Below, in pieces: positions 17,938 through 28,624 of a stretch of DNA of 64,000 bases. Under the pieces are notes generated by a model that was not told where the DNA came from, made no database searches, and saw only the letters and a program-made list of their open reading frames with translations. Source of the DNA: Oceaniglobus indicus (lineage in GTDB: Bacteria > Pseudomonadota > Alphaproteobacteria > Rhodobacterales > Rhodobacteraceae); NCBI RefSeq assembly GCF_002751875.1, contig NZ_NMZM01000009.1:1-64000 (forward strand), read 5' to 3'. A program made the position numbers and the translations under genes. The number at the start of each line of letters is the position of its first letter. The stretch's first letter is position 1.

Positions 17938-19269
17938 ATGGCGCAGGCAATGAAGATCGCGATCGTGGACGATGAGAAGGACATGCGCCAATCGATCAGC
18001 CAATGGCTGGCGCTGTCCGGCTTCGATACCGAAACCTTCGCAAGCGCGGAAGACGCGCTGAAAACCGTGGGTGCCGATTATCCCGGTGTCGTGGTCAGCG
18101 ACATCAAGATGCCGGGAATGGACGGCATGACCTTCCTGAAACGGCTGATGAGCGTCGATTCGGCCCTGCCGGTCATCATGATCACCGGGCACGGCGATGT
18201 GCCCATGGCGGTCGAGGCGATGCGCGTGGGCGCGTTCGATTTCCTGGAAAAGCCGTTCAACCCCGAACGCATGACCGAACTGGCCAAGCGCGCGGCACAG
18301 GCGCGGCGGCTGACGCTGGACAACCGCGCGCTGCGGCGTGAATTGTCGGACGGCACCGGCATCATGCGCAAGGTCATCGGCACGTCACCGGTGATGGAGC
18401 GCTTGCGCGAGGACATCCTGGATCTGGGGCAGGCCGACGGCCACGTCCTGATCGATGGCGAAACCGGCACCGGCAAGACGCTGGTGGCCCACGCGCTGCA
18501 CGCGGTGGGGGCCAAGCCGGGGCGCAAGTTCGTGATTCAATCGTGTTCGGCGCTCGACCCCGATGCGATGGCGGCGAAACTGTTCGGTTCGGGCGCGGAC
18601 GACGAACAAATGCCGTTGCTGGAAGAGGCCCGCGGTGGCACGCTGGTTCTGGAAGATATCGATGCGCTGCCGATGCCGCTGCAGGCGCGGTTGCTGACCT
18701 GGATCAACGACCAGGGCACACCGGCCGAAACCCGGCTGGTGGCGATTTCGAACCTTCAGGAGCAGGGCAAGACCTGTGAAGACGTGTTGCGCCCCGATCT
18801 CTATTACCGTCTGGCGGCGATGAAGCTGACGATCCCGCCCCTGCGTGCGCGGGGCGAGGATATCCTGACGCTGTTCGCGCGCTTTTCAGAGCAATTCGCC
18901 GACGAATACGGCTGCGAGACGCCCGAGGTATCGGCGCAGGAGGCCGCGCAACTTTTGCAGGCGCCCTGGCCCGGCAACATCCGCCAGCTTGTGAATGTCG
19001 CCGAACGCGCGGTTCTGCAAAGCCGCAGGGGCACCGGCACGATTTCATCCCTGCTGATGGCCGATTCCGAAGAGGGCGAACCGGGCATGACGACCGAGGG
19101 CAAGCCGCTGAAGGAATATGTCGAGGCGTTCGAGCGGATGCTGATCGACAACACCATGCGGCGTCACAAGGGATCCATCGTCGCGGTGATGGACGAGTTG
19201 TGCCTGCCGCGCCGGACGCTGAACGAGAAGATGGCGAAATATAACCTCACCCGGTCCGATTATCTCTGA
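17938..19269 (+). CDS. dctD: DctD-like response regulator with degenerate AAA+ domain
   Basis: The 443-residue protein has a receiver domain with the phospho-acceptor in VVSDIKMPGMDG, an AAA+ domain with Walker A GETGTGKT and the RPDLYYRL sensor, and a C-terminal Fis-type helix (SIVAVMDELCLPRRTLNEKM). The loop that normally carries GAFTGA, needed to contact sigma-54, is missing: LFGSGADDEQMPLLEEARGG stands in its place. It probably does not activate sigma-54 and may act with the housekeeping sigma or as a repressor, as known for the GAFTGA-less NtrC of Rhodobacter. Partner of the kinase just upstream. Confidence 0.88.
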   Translation: MAQAMKIAIVDDEKDMRQSISQWLALSGFDTETFASAEDALKTVGADYPGVVVSDIKMPGMDGMTFLKRLMSVDSALPVIMITGHGDVPMAVEAMRVGAFDFLEKPFNPERMTELAKRAAQARRLTLDNRALRRELSDGTGIMRKVIGTSPVMERLREDILDLGQADGHVLIDGETGTGKTLVAHALHAVGAKPGRKFVIQSCSALDPDAMAAKLFGSGADDEQMPLLEEARGGTLVLEDIDALPMPLQARLLTWINDQGTPAETRLVAISNLQEQGKTCEDVLRPDLYYRLAAMKLTIPPLRARGEDILTLFARFSEQFADEYGCETPEVSAQEAAQLLQAPWPGNIRQLVNVAERAVLQSRRGTGTISSLLMADSEEGEPGMTTEGKPLKEYVEAFERMLIDNTMRRHKGSIVAVMDELCLPRRTLNEKMAKYNLTRSDYL

Positions 19270-19739
19270 GCCGAGGCGCGGCCGGGGCATCGTGCAGCCG
19301 ACGCATTTCTTCAAAGGCACGCGCGCAGCAAGAATATCGTTGTATTCGCCCTGCCGGGACCGCTATCATGGGGAATGGAAATCCGTTCGACGGCGCCTTG
19401 TGTGCCGTCTTCGGATTCCGGGACGAGTTTCACGACCTCGGGTCCGTGTGTCAGCAAGGCGCCAAATCGGCGCTCTGGCCGTTTCCCGAGGATCGATGAT
19501 CGGCTGCAAGGCCAACCGAACGCCTGCGTGCCAGCAATGGCCGGGTTCATGAATGGGCATCCCCCGGGATGTCGGAGAAGCAACGCGATGACGCGCGACA
19601 AGATCGAAGGGCAGGGGGCACGGGGCGAAAGCGCCGTCTTTTCCATGTCCGGATCACGCCCCATCGCCCCCAACAGACAACATCGCCGCGAACCGCCTCC
19701 CCTCGGGGGGCGTTTCGGCGCGGTGCGAGAACATATCAC
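19270..19739 (+). other. Long rne leader region without a gene
   Basis: About 470 bases lie between the DctD-like gene and rne. No frame here has a protein that I recognise. RNase E genes in many bacteria have a long structured 5' leader through which the enzyme controls its own mRNA; the position and length fit this, but I see no conserved element that proves it. Confidence 0.4.
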
Positions 19740-22373
19740 ATGTCAAAGAAGATGCTTATCGATGCCACCCACTCGGAAGAGACCCGTGTGGTGGTTGTGG
19801 ATGGAAACAAGGTTGAAGAATTCGATTTCGAATCCGAAAGCCGTCGTCAGCTTGCCGGCAATATCTATCTTGCCAAGGTAACGCGCGTCGAACCGTCGCT
19901 TCAGGCGGCGTTCATCGAATACGGTGGCAACCGCCACGGATTCCTCGCCTTTTCCGAGATTCACCCGGATTACTACCAGATTCCCGTCGCCGACCGCGAG
20001 GCGCTGTTGGCGGAAGAAGCCGCCGCCGCCCGCGCGGAGGATGAGGAGGATGAAAAGCCCAGAAAGCGCAGCCGGTCGCGCAGCCGCGCCAAGCCGAAGG
20101 CGGCCGACGTGTCATCCGACGACGCCGTCGTGACATCCGGCGAAGACGGCCCGTCCATCGCCGGCATGGACGTCGTCGATCTTGACGGCGACGATCACGG
20201 CGATGACGAAGAGGGATCGTCGCCCATGGAACGCGTCGGCGAAAGCCCGGTCGCGTCCCCCGATGACGACAATGGCGACGACGACAACGACGACGATGCG
20301 CCGCAAGCCTCCGACAAGGACGACGAGATCGAATCGATCGCGGAAGAGGATGTTTCTGACGAGATCAACCGCCCGAGCCGTCCCCGCGCCCGCAAGTACA
20401 AGATCCAGGAGGTCATCAAGGTCCGCCAGATCCTGTTGGTGCAGGTCGTCAAGGAAGAACGTGGCAACAAGGGTGCAGCGCTGACCACCTATCTGTCGCT
20501 GGCCGGCCGCTATTGCGTGCTGATGCCCAACACCGCCCGCGGTGGCGGGATTTCGCGCAAGATCACCAATGCCGCGGACCGCAAGAAGCTCAAGGAAATC
20601 GCCAACGGCATCGACGTGCCGCAAGGCGCGGGCCTGATCATCCGCACCGCCGGATCGCAACGCACCAAGACCGAGATCAAGCGCGATTACGAATACCTGC
20701 AACGGATGTGGGAACAGATCCGCGCGCTGACCCTGCAATCCATCGCGCCCGCCAAGATCTATGAGGAAGGCGACCTGATCAAACGCTCGATCCGCGACCT
20801 CTATAACCGCGACATCGACGAGGTCTTCGTGGAAGGGGCGGAAGGATACCGCACGGCCAAGGACTTCATGAAGATGATCATGCCGTCCCACGCCAAGAAC
20901 GTAAAACTGTATCAGGACCAGATGCCGCTGTTCGCGCGCCACCAGGTCGAATCGTATCTGTCGGCCATGTTCAACCCGACGGTCCAGCTGAAATCCGGCG
21001 GCTATATCGTGATCGGCGTGACCGAGGCGCTGGTGGCCATCGACGTCAACTCGGGCCGCGCGACCAAGGAAGGCAGCATCGAACAGACGGCGCTGAACAC
21101 CAACCTGGAAGCGGCCGCCGAAGTGGCGCGCCAGTTGCGCCTGCGCGACCTTGCCGGTCTGATCGTGATCGACTTCATCGACATGGACGAGCGCAAGAAC
21201 AACGCCGCAGTCGAGAAGCTGTTCAAGGACAAACTCAAGACCGACCGTGCCCGCATCCAGGTCGGCCGCATCTCGGGCTTTGGCCTGATGGAGATGTCGC
21301 GCCAGCGTCTGCGCCCCGGCATGATCGAGGCGACGACCCAACCCTGCACGGCCTGCCACGGCACCGGGTTGATCCGGTCCGACGACAACCTGGCGCTGAA
21401 CATCCTGCGCCAGCTTGAGGAAGAAGGCGTGCGCAAGCGGTCGAAGGAGGTATTGGTCAAGGTGCCCGTGGGCATCTGCAACTTCCTGATGAACCAGAAG
21501 CGCGAGCATATCGCCAACATCGAAGCCCGCTATGGCATGTCGGTGCGGATCGAGGCGGATCCGACCCTGATTTCGCCCGACTTCCACATCGAGAAGTTCA
21601 AGACGGCGACGCGCGTCGTCGAACAGACCGCGCCCGTGGTATCGGTGGATGCCTCGCACATGGCCGACCTGGACGATGACATCCCCGACGAGGTGATCGA
21701 GGACGAAGCACCGGCACCCGTGGATCAGGATGCGCCAGCCGAGGCGCCCGCGACCAAGACCGAGTCGGACGACGACGACAACGGCCAGCCCAAGAAGCGC
21801 CGCCGCCGCCGCCGCCGTCGCAAGTCGAACGGCAACGGATCGAACGGCAATGGCGCGGACGACAACGGATCGGACGACAACGGCTCGCAATCGGACGATT
21901 CCGACAATGATGCTGGATCCGATGGCGATGTGTCGTCGGGTGACGACGCGGTGAAACAGCCGCCGGTCATCGCGGCCGATGCCCCGGACACGGCCGAAAC
22001 GACGGCCGAGGCCCCGGCAGCCGAACCGACGCCCGAGAGCGCGGACGAGGCCGAGGAAAAGCCGAAGAAGCGCACCCGCACCCGCGCCGCGGCCAAACCC
22101 CGCACCCGCAAGAAGCCGGTCAAGACGGAAGAAGCAGCAGCCGACGCCGACGAACCCGCCCCCGAGGCCGCGCAACCGACGGCAGAAGCGGAAACCGTCG
22201 CCGTGGTGGACACGCCGGCCGAGCCCGAACCGACCGAACCGGCGCCCGCCAAATCCGAACCCGCGCCCGCAGCGTCGCAGGAGCCCGCGCCGGCGATGGC
22301 GGAAAGCGAAGCGGACGACGGCGATGGCGAAAGCAAGCCCAAGCGGCGCGGCTGGTGGTCGCTGGGCCGCTGA
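19740..22373 (+). CDS. rne: Ribonuclease E
   Basis: The central endonuclease of mRNA turnover and rRNA processing. The 877-residue protein starts MSKKMLIDATHSEETRVVVV. The S1 domain is split by an acidic and Arg-rich insertion (about residues 91-220), as in other alphaproteobacteria. The catalytic core has AIDVNSGRATKEGS and IVIDFIDMDE, and the zinc-link is in PCTACHGTG. The C-terminal 200 residues are a low-complexity scaffold of RRRRRRRR, DDNGSDDNGS and Pro/Ala/Glu stretches, ending KPKRRGWWSLGR. A strong terminator follows 13 bases after the stop. Confidence 0.97.
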   Translation: MSKKMLIDATHSEETRVVVVDGNKVEEFDFESESRRQLAGNIYLAKVTRVEPSLQAAFIEYGGNRHGFLAFSEIHPDYYQIPVADREALLAEEAAAARAEDEEDEKPRKRSRSRSRAKPKAADVSSDDAVVTSGEDGPSIAGMDVVDLDGDDHGDDEEGSSPMERVGESPVASPDDDNGDDDNDDDAPQASDKDDEIESIAEEDVSDEINRPSRPRARKYKIQEVIKVRQILLVQVVKEERGNKGAALTTYLSLAGRYCVLMPNTARGGGISRKITNAADRKKLKEIANGIDVPQGAGLIIRTAGSQRTKTEIKRDYEYLQRMWEQIRALTLQSIAPAKIYEEGDLIKRSIRDLYNRDIDEVFVEGAEGYRTAKDFMKMIMPSHAKNVKLYQDQMPLFARHQVESYLSAMFNPTVQLKSGGYIVIGVTEALVAIDVNSGRATKEGSIEQTALNTNLEAAAEVARQLRLRDLAGLIVIDFIDMDERKNNAAVEKLFKDKLKTDRARIQVGRISGFGLMEMSRQRLRPGMIEATTQPCTACHGTGLIRSDDNLALNILRQLEEEGVRKRSKEVLVKVPVGICNFLMNQKREHIANIEARYGMSVRIEADPTLISPDFHIEKFKTATRVVEQTAPVVSVDASHMADLDDDIPDEVIEDEAPAPVDQDAPAEAPATKTESDDDDNGQPKKRRRRRRRRKSNGNGSNGNGADDNGSDDNGSQSDDSDNDAGSDGDVSSGDDAVKQPPVIAADAPDTAETTAEAPAAEPTPESADEAEEKPKKRTRTRAAAKPRTRKKPVKTEEAAADADEPAPEAAQPTAEAETVAVVDTPAEPEPTEPAPAKSEPAPAASQEPAPAMAESEADDGDGESKPKRRGWWSLGR

Positions 22374-22386
22374 GGACGAAACTGCG

Positions 22387-22421
22387 AACAGCCGGGCACC
22401 TTCGCCCGGCTGTTTGTTTTT
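22387..22421 (+). terminator. Rho-independent terminator of rne
   Basis: A perfect 11-base-pair stem, AACAGCCGGGC with GCCCGGCTGTT around a six-base loop, is followed by TGTTTTT. It lies 13 bases after the rne stop codon. Confidence 0.9.
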
Positions 22422-22460
22422 CAGCAGGTGCATGATTTCGTCGGGAAGATGACGCCCGCT

Positions 22461-22712
22461 CTAGGCCGAGGAATGATCCCGGCCGCCACGGCGGATCAGG
22501 AACGTCAGGCGCGCCCCTTCGGTCTGGATCTCAAGCAGGGCATGGCCCGCCTCGGCGCAGAAGTGTGGCACGTCCACCACCGCGGCCGGATCATCGGCCA
22601 GCATCTTCAGAATCTGGCCGGGTTCAAGCGTTCCCAGCCGCTTGCGCGCTTTCAGAACGGGAAGGGGGCAAAGCAACCCCCGCGTGTCCAGTTCGGCATC
22701 CTTTTCATCCAT
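22461..22712 (-). CDS. tusA: TusA-family sulfurtransferase
   Basis: A small (83-residue) sulfur carrier. The conserved motif CPLPVLKARKRL holds the active cysteine, and the fold continues through LADDPAAVVDVPHFC. TusA passes persulfide sulfur to tRNA thiolation or other acceptors in the cytoplasm. The start is placed at MDEKDAELDTRGLLCP, since TusA proteins begin shortly before the CPxP motif. It is divergent from ccdA. Confidence 0.9.
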   Translation of the reverse strand: MDEKDAELDTRGLLCPLPVLKARKRLGTLEPGQILKMLADDPAAVVDVPHFCAEAGHALLEIQTEGARLTFLIRRGGRDHSSA

Positions 22713-22803
22713 GTTCCCATGTTCGCGCGATTGTTTCAGATTGTCCACGCGGATTTGACGACAGACCGCGTGACCCCGCGCGCCCAACGTCCTAGAGAGA
22801 GGC

Positions 22804-23556
22804 ATGTTTGGAATCGAGATCATCGATGCGGGTCTGCTGCCCGCCATGGCCGTGGCCCTGGTTGCGGGGTTGCTCAGCTTTCTCAGCCCCTGCGTGCTGC
22901 CCATCGTGCCGCCCTATCTGGCGTATATGGGCGGCATCTCGCTGAACGAGATGAAGGAGAACGCGACCGCCCATCGCCGCGCGGTGGTGGCCGCGCTGTT
23001 CTTTGTCATGGGGCTGTCGGTGGTGTTCCTGTTCCTCGGGTTCACCGCGTCGGCCTTCGGCGCGTTTTTCCTCCAGAACCAGCAACTTCTGGCCCAGATC
23101 TCGGGCGTTGTCGTGATCGTCTTCGGGTTGCACTTTGTCGGGGTGTTCCGGATTCCGCTGCTGAACCGCGAGGCGCGTCTGGATGCCGGCGACAAGGGCG
23201 GTTCGGCCTTTGGCGCCTTCGTTCTAGGCCTTGCCTTTGCCTTCGGCTGGACGCCCTGCATCGGCCCGCAACTGGGCGCGATCCTGTCGCTGGCCGCGTC
23301 CGAGGCATCGGTGTCGCGGGGCACGCTGTTGCTGGGGGTCTATGCCGCAGGGCTGGGCATTCCGTTCCTTCTGGCGGCGATGTTCATCCAACGGTCCATG
23401 GGCGTGATGAACCGGATCAAGCCGTGGATGGGCGTCATCGAAAAGGCGATGGGCGCGTTGCTGATCCTGGTCGGGATCGCCCTGCTGACCGGTGCGTTTT
23501 CGGCGTTTTCGTTCTGGCTGCTCGAAACCTTCCCGGCGCTGGCCGTGCTTGGCTGA
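22804..23556 (+). CDS. ccdA: Cytochrome c biogenesis protein CcdA
   Basis: The 250-residue inner-membrane protein has six predicted helices and the two redox cysteines in SPCVLPIVPPYL and WTPCIGPQLG. CcdA moves reducing equivalents from cytoplasmic thioredoxin to periplasmic thiol proteins that prepare apocytochrome c for heme attachment. Length and motifs are complete. Confidence 0.95.
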   Translation: MFGIEIIDAGLLPAMAVALVAGLLSFLSPCVLPIVPPYLAYMGGISLNEMKENATAHRRAVVAALFFVMGLSVVFLFLGFTASAFGAFFLQNQQLLAQISGVVVIVFGLHFVGVFRIPLLNREARLDAGDKGGSAFGAFVLGLAFAFGWTPCIGPQLGAILSLAASEASVSRGTLLLGVYAAGLGIPFLLAAMFIQRSMGVMNRIKPWMGVIEKAMGALLILVGIALLTGAFSAFSFWLLETFPALAVLG

Positions 23557-23619
23557 ACCGTGGCTTAATTTCGCCCGGATCATCGGGTATCCCTTGTGCG
23601 GACGCCTTGGGACAGATCG

Positions 23620-24888
23620 ATGCCGAATGACGTGACCACGAACCGTGTCAGACGCCGCCGGGTTTTCTATATCCCGGGCTATGACCCGATTCACCCGCGC
23701 CGGTATCGCGAGCTGTTCCGCAAGGAAGGCGCGGCGCAAGCGGCGATTTCGGGCTATGACATATCGCTGACCCCCCGCAAGGGCGCGCGCTATGGCTGGA
23801 ACGTGCAGGGGCGGATGGACGACGCCGTTGTCGAGACGACAATCGAGGTTCTGGTGTGGTCCGATATCGTGCGCGCTTCCATGGCGACCGGCATCCTCGC
23901 CACCTATGGCCAACTGGTTCGCACGGCCTGGACCTATATTGCGTCGGGCGCCCTGCGTCGGCTGATGTGGCTGCGCAAGGGACCGGTGATCGCCGCGCTC
24001 TATCCCGTGGGCATGTTGCTGGTGCAGCTGGCGATCGCGGTGATCGCCGGCCTCGGGGCGGGCGCGCTTGTCACGAGTGTTGCTGGGATGCTGGGCCTGG
24101 CGGGCGGTGACGGCGCGCCCGGTTTCCTTGCCGTTGCGGTGGGCGTCGTGGCGGCGGTGGCGTTCGGCGTTGTCGCCTTCGGGGTGTTGGCGTGGTTCAA
24201 GCGGCACGACAACCGCATCTTCGCCTATTACCTGATGCACGATTATGCCTTCTCGGCGGCAACCAGGGGGGCGAATCCCGCCGCGCTCGAGGCGCGGATG
24301 GCCGATTTCACCGCCGCCATCGCCAAAGCCCTGGGGTCCGACACCGACGAGGTTCTTGTCGTCGGCCATTCGTCCGGCGCGCATATCGCGGTGTCGTGCC
24401 TGGCCGATCTGATCCGCGCAGGCCACGTCACGCCGCAGTCGCCTGCGTTGTCTTTCCTGTCGCTGGGGCAGGTCATTCCCATGGTGAGCTTCTTGCCCAA
24501 GGCCGACCGCTTGCGCGCCGACCTGCATTTCCTGTCCCGCCGGGACGAGCTGACCTGGGTCGACGTCACGGCGCCGGGGGATGGCTGTGCCTTTGCGTTG
24601 TGCGATCCGGTGGCGGTGTCGGGGGTGGCGCCCGATGATCGCAAGTGGCCGTTGGTCCTGTCCGCGGCCTTTACCCAGACGCTGAAGCCTGAGACGTGGA
24701 AAGCGCTGCGCTGGCGGTTCTTCCGGCTGCATTTTCAGTATCTCTGCGCCTTCGATGCGCCGGGCGATTACGATTATTTCCGCATCACCGCGGGGCCCCT
24801 GACCCTCGGCCAACGCTACGCCGGGCGCGCGCCAAGCCGATCGCGGATCGAACGTCCCGCGTCACCCCATACGTCGATGGCCACATGA
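23620..24888 (+). CDS. Membrane-associated alpha/beta-hydrolase-like protein
   Basis: The 422-residue protein begins with a basic segment (RVRRRRVFYIPGYDP), has two strong membrane segments (about residues 125-155 and 170-190), and a C-terminal half with the nucleophile-elbow-like VLVVGHSSGAHIA. These suggest a serine hydrolase facing the cytoplasm, with unknown substrate. The stop overlaps the start of a cytochrome P450 gene (ATGA), so the two are co-translated. The start at MPND is preferred over a GTG at 23596. Confidence 0.8.
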   Translation: MPNDVTTNRVRRRRVFYIPGYDPIHPRRYRELFRKEGAAQAAISGYDISLTPRKGARYGWNVQGRMDDAVVETTIEVLVWSDIVRASMATGILATYGQLVRTAWTYIASGALRRLMWLRKGPVIAALYPVGMLLVQLAIAVIAGLGAGALVTSVAGMLGLAGGDGAPGFLAVAVGVVAAVAFGVVAFGVLAWFKRHDNRIFAYYLMHDYAFSAATRGANPAALEARMADFTAAIAKALGSDTDEVLVVGHSSGAHIAVSCLADLIRAGHVTPQSPALSFLSLGQVIPMVSFLPKADRLRADLHFLSRRDELTWVDVTAPGDGCAFALCDPVAVSGVAPDDRKWPLVLSAAFTQTLKPETWKALRWRFFRLHFQYLCAFDAPGDYDYFRITAGPLTLGQRYAGRAPSRSRIERPASPHTSMAT

Positions 24889-26264
24889 TCCCGCCCAAGC
24901 CCGATGCGCGACCCGAGAAGGTGTCGCTCTGGCGCTATCTGCGTCTGTTTCGCGACGATATCCTGTCGGCACAGCCGGCCAAGCTCTACCGCGCCTGGAT
25001 GGCCGAGTTTCGCACGCCGTTCTTCCGCAGCTATCTGGTGAACGATCCCGCGCTGCTGAAAGAGGTGTTGAAGACGCGGCCCGAAAGTTTCCCCAAATCC
25101 GAGCGGATCGGCGAGGGCTTGCGCCCGTTGCTGGGCCGATCCGTGTTCCTGACCAATGGCGAGACCTGGAAACGCCAGCGCCGCATCATCGACCCGTCGT
25201 TCGAGGGCGGGCGCCTGCGCGATACGTTTCCGGCGATGCTGGCGGCCGGACGGGCCGCCGCCGACCGGTTGCGTCCCGGCGTGCGCGATATCGAACCCGA
25301 AACATCCCACGCCGCCGCCGACGTGATTTTCCGCACTTTGTTTTCCATCCCGATCGAACACCGCATCGCCACCGAGACCTTCGATCAGTTTCGCGAACAT
25401 CAGCGCAGCCAGCCGATCCTGAACCTGGCCGCCTTCGTGCCGCTGCCGCGCTGGATGCCGCGGTTCCACAACCGCCGCACCCGGGCGACGGCGCGCGCCA
25501 TCCGCGCGCTGATCACGACGCTGACGCAGGCCCGCAGCGCCGAGATCGCGGCGGGCACCGCGCCGGATGACCTGGCGACCAAGATCATGACCACCGATGA
25601 TCCGGTGACCGGAACGCCATTCACCACCGATGAAATGGTGGACCAGGTCGCGATCTTCTTTCTGGCCGGCCACGAGACAAGCGCATCGGGGCTGGCTTGG
25701 GCGCTGTATCTGCTGGCCATTCATCCCGAAACCCAAGGTCGCTGTGCCGCCGAGGCGCGGGCCTTCATGGCCAACCCGGAATTCGCCAACCTTTCGGCAT
25801 TGCGGCACACCCGCGAGGTTTTTCGCGAAACGCTGCGCCTGTATCCGCCGGTGCCGATGATGGTGCGCGAAACCATCCAGGGCGAGGTTTTTCGCAATCG
25901 CGAGGTTCCAAAGGGCGCGCAGGTGGTGCTGAGCCCGTGGCACCTGCATCGACACACGCGCCTGTGGGACAATCCCGACGGCTTTGACCCCGACCGTTTC
26001 GCCACGGAAAACGGCCGCACCTGCCTGCGTGATGCCTATATTCCGTTCTCGAGCGGTGCGCGGGTCTGTCCCGGCGCCGGGTTCGCCATGGTCGAAGGGC
26101 CGCTGTTGCTGGCGACATTGCTGGCGCGGTGGCAATTCGCGCCGGTGCCGGATGAAACGCCCGTGCCGGTGGCCCATCTGACGGTGCGCGCCCGGCGCGG
26201 CATCCACCTGAACATCACGCCGCGCCAGGACGGGGCGGGCGGCGATGCGCCCGGTTTGCGCTGA
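24885..26264 (+). CDS. Cytochrome P450
   Basis: A 459-residue P450 with all class signatures: I-helix AGHETSASG, the K-helix ExxR in FRETLRLYPPVP, and the heme-binding loop FSSGARVCPGAG with the axial Cys at about 395. It is similar in style to soluble bacterial P450s that hydroxylate lipids or alkanes. The start overlaps the stop of the hydrolase gene by four bases. No ferredoxin or reductase gene is next to it, so redox partners must come from elsewhere. It is convergent with eno. Confidence 0.95.
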   Translation: MIPPKPDARPEKVSLWRYLRLFRDDILSAQPAKLYRAWMAEFRTPFFRSYLVNDPALLKEVLKTRPESFPKSERIGEGLRPLLGRSVFLTNGETWKRQRRIIDPSFEGGRLRDTFPAMLAAGRAAADRLRPGVRDIEPETSHAAADVIFRTLFSIPIEHRIATETFDQFREHQRSQPILNLAAFVPLPRWMPRFHNRRTRATARAIRALITTLTQARSAEIAAGTAPDDLATKIMTTDDPVTGTPFTTDEMVDQVAIFFLAGHETSASGLAWALYLLAIHPETQGRCAAEARAFMANPEFANLSALRHTREVFRETLRLYPPVPMMVRETIQGEVFRNREVPKGAQVVLSPWHLHRHTRLWDNPDGFDPDRFATENGRTCLRDAYIPFSSGARVCPGAGFAMVEGPLLLATLLARWQFAPVPDETPVPVAHLTVRARRGIHLNITPRQDGAGGDAPGLR

Positions 26265-26291
26265 AACGCTGACCGGGCGCAAAGGGCGCGC

Positions 26292-27704
<1,413 letters not shown>

Positions 27705-27706
27705 TC

Positions 27707-28624
27707 ATGCAGAAAACCGGAATCGTCGTGCTCTTGAATCCCAAGTCCGGCACGGAAAAAGGCGGCGCGATCGAACGCGACCTCGCAGCGCGGTTCAGGG
27801 CCGCCGGTGCGCAGGCCGACATCCGGCTGTTGCGAAAGGGCGATGACATTCCCGAACGCGTGCGGGCGGTGCTGAAGGAACGGCCCGATTGCGTGGTGGC
27901 GGGCGGCGGCGACGGCACCATTTGCGGCGTGGCCGAGGGAATGGCCGGAAGCGGCGTGCCCATGGGCGTCATTCCCTTGGGAACGTTCAATTATTTCGCG
28001 CGCTCACTGGATATTCCGGATGATCCCGAACAGGCCGTCGATGTCATCGTCAATGGAGACGCCCGCGACGTGCGCACCGGCGCCATCAATGGCCGGTTGT
28101 TCCTGAACAACACCTCCATCGGCCGCTATCCCGAAATCCTGGCCACCCGCGAAGGCATCTATCGCCGCTGGGGGCGGTCGCGGCTGGCTGCCTATTGGTC
28201 GGTCGTCAAGACGCTGACGACCCTGCGCCGGCCGCTTGAATTGACCATTGATGCGGACGGCACGCAGCACCGGTTGCGCACGCCGATCGTGTTCGTGCTG
28301 AACAATGCCTTCCAGATGGAACAGCAGGGGTTGGAAGGGATCGACGCATTGGCCAGTGGCAAGCTGGTCATGTATCTGTCGCCGGACTCGGGCCGTCTGG
28401 GCATGATCCGTCATGCCCTTGCGCTGGCGTTGGGGGTGGCGGTGGAACAACGCGATTTCCATTTGCTGAGCGCGCGCCGCTTTGAAATCCACGCGCGCCG
28501 CAAGCGACAGCGCGCCGCGCTGGACGGCGAGCGCCTGCGCCTGCGAAGCCCCTTCATCATAGAAGCCCGCCACGATGCGCTCAGGGTGATGGTGCCCCGC
28601 GATCTGGCGCTGGAGGTTCGATGA
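27707..28624 (+). CDS. Diacylglycerol kinase family (DAGK catalytic domain) protein
   Basis: The 305-residue protein has the lipid kinase catalytic motif VVAGGGDGTICGVAEGMAGS, PLGTFNYFARSL and a C-terminal beta-domain. It belongs to the YegS/DgkB group, which phosphorylates diacylglycerol, sphingoid bases or related lipids. The start at MQKTGIVVLLNPKSG gives the family N-terminus. Its stop overlaps the start of a metallophosphoesterase gene (ATGA), suggesting a joint role. Confidence 0.9.
   Translation: MQKTGIVVLLNPKSGTEKGGAIERDLAARFRAAGAQADIRLLRKGDDIPERVRAVLKERPDCVVAGGGDGTICGVAEGMAGSGVPMGVIPLGTFNYFARSLDIPDDPEQAVDVIVNGDARDVRTGAINGRLFLNNTSIGRYPEILATREGIYRRWGRSRLAAYWSVVKTLTTLRRPLELTIDADGTQHRLRTPIVFVLNNAFQMEQQGLEGIDALASGKLVMYLSPDSGRLGMIRHALALALGVAVEQRDFHLLSARRFEIHARRKRQRAALDGERLRLRSPFIIEARHDALRVMVPRDLALEVR

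Noticed and set aside
16129-18192. Open frame of 687 codons opposite the DctB/DctD genes
   Set aside because: It covers both real genes in antisense and has a His/Arg/Gln-rich composition typical of shadows.
19292-19739. Upstream extension of rne from an ATG at 19569
   Set aside because: The added 57 residues are unlike RNase E; the family N-terminus MSKKMLIDATH begins at 19740.
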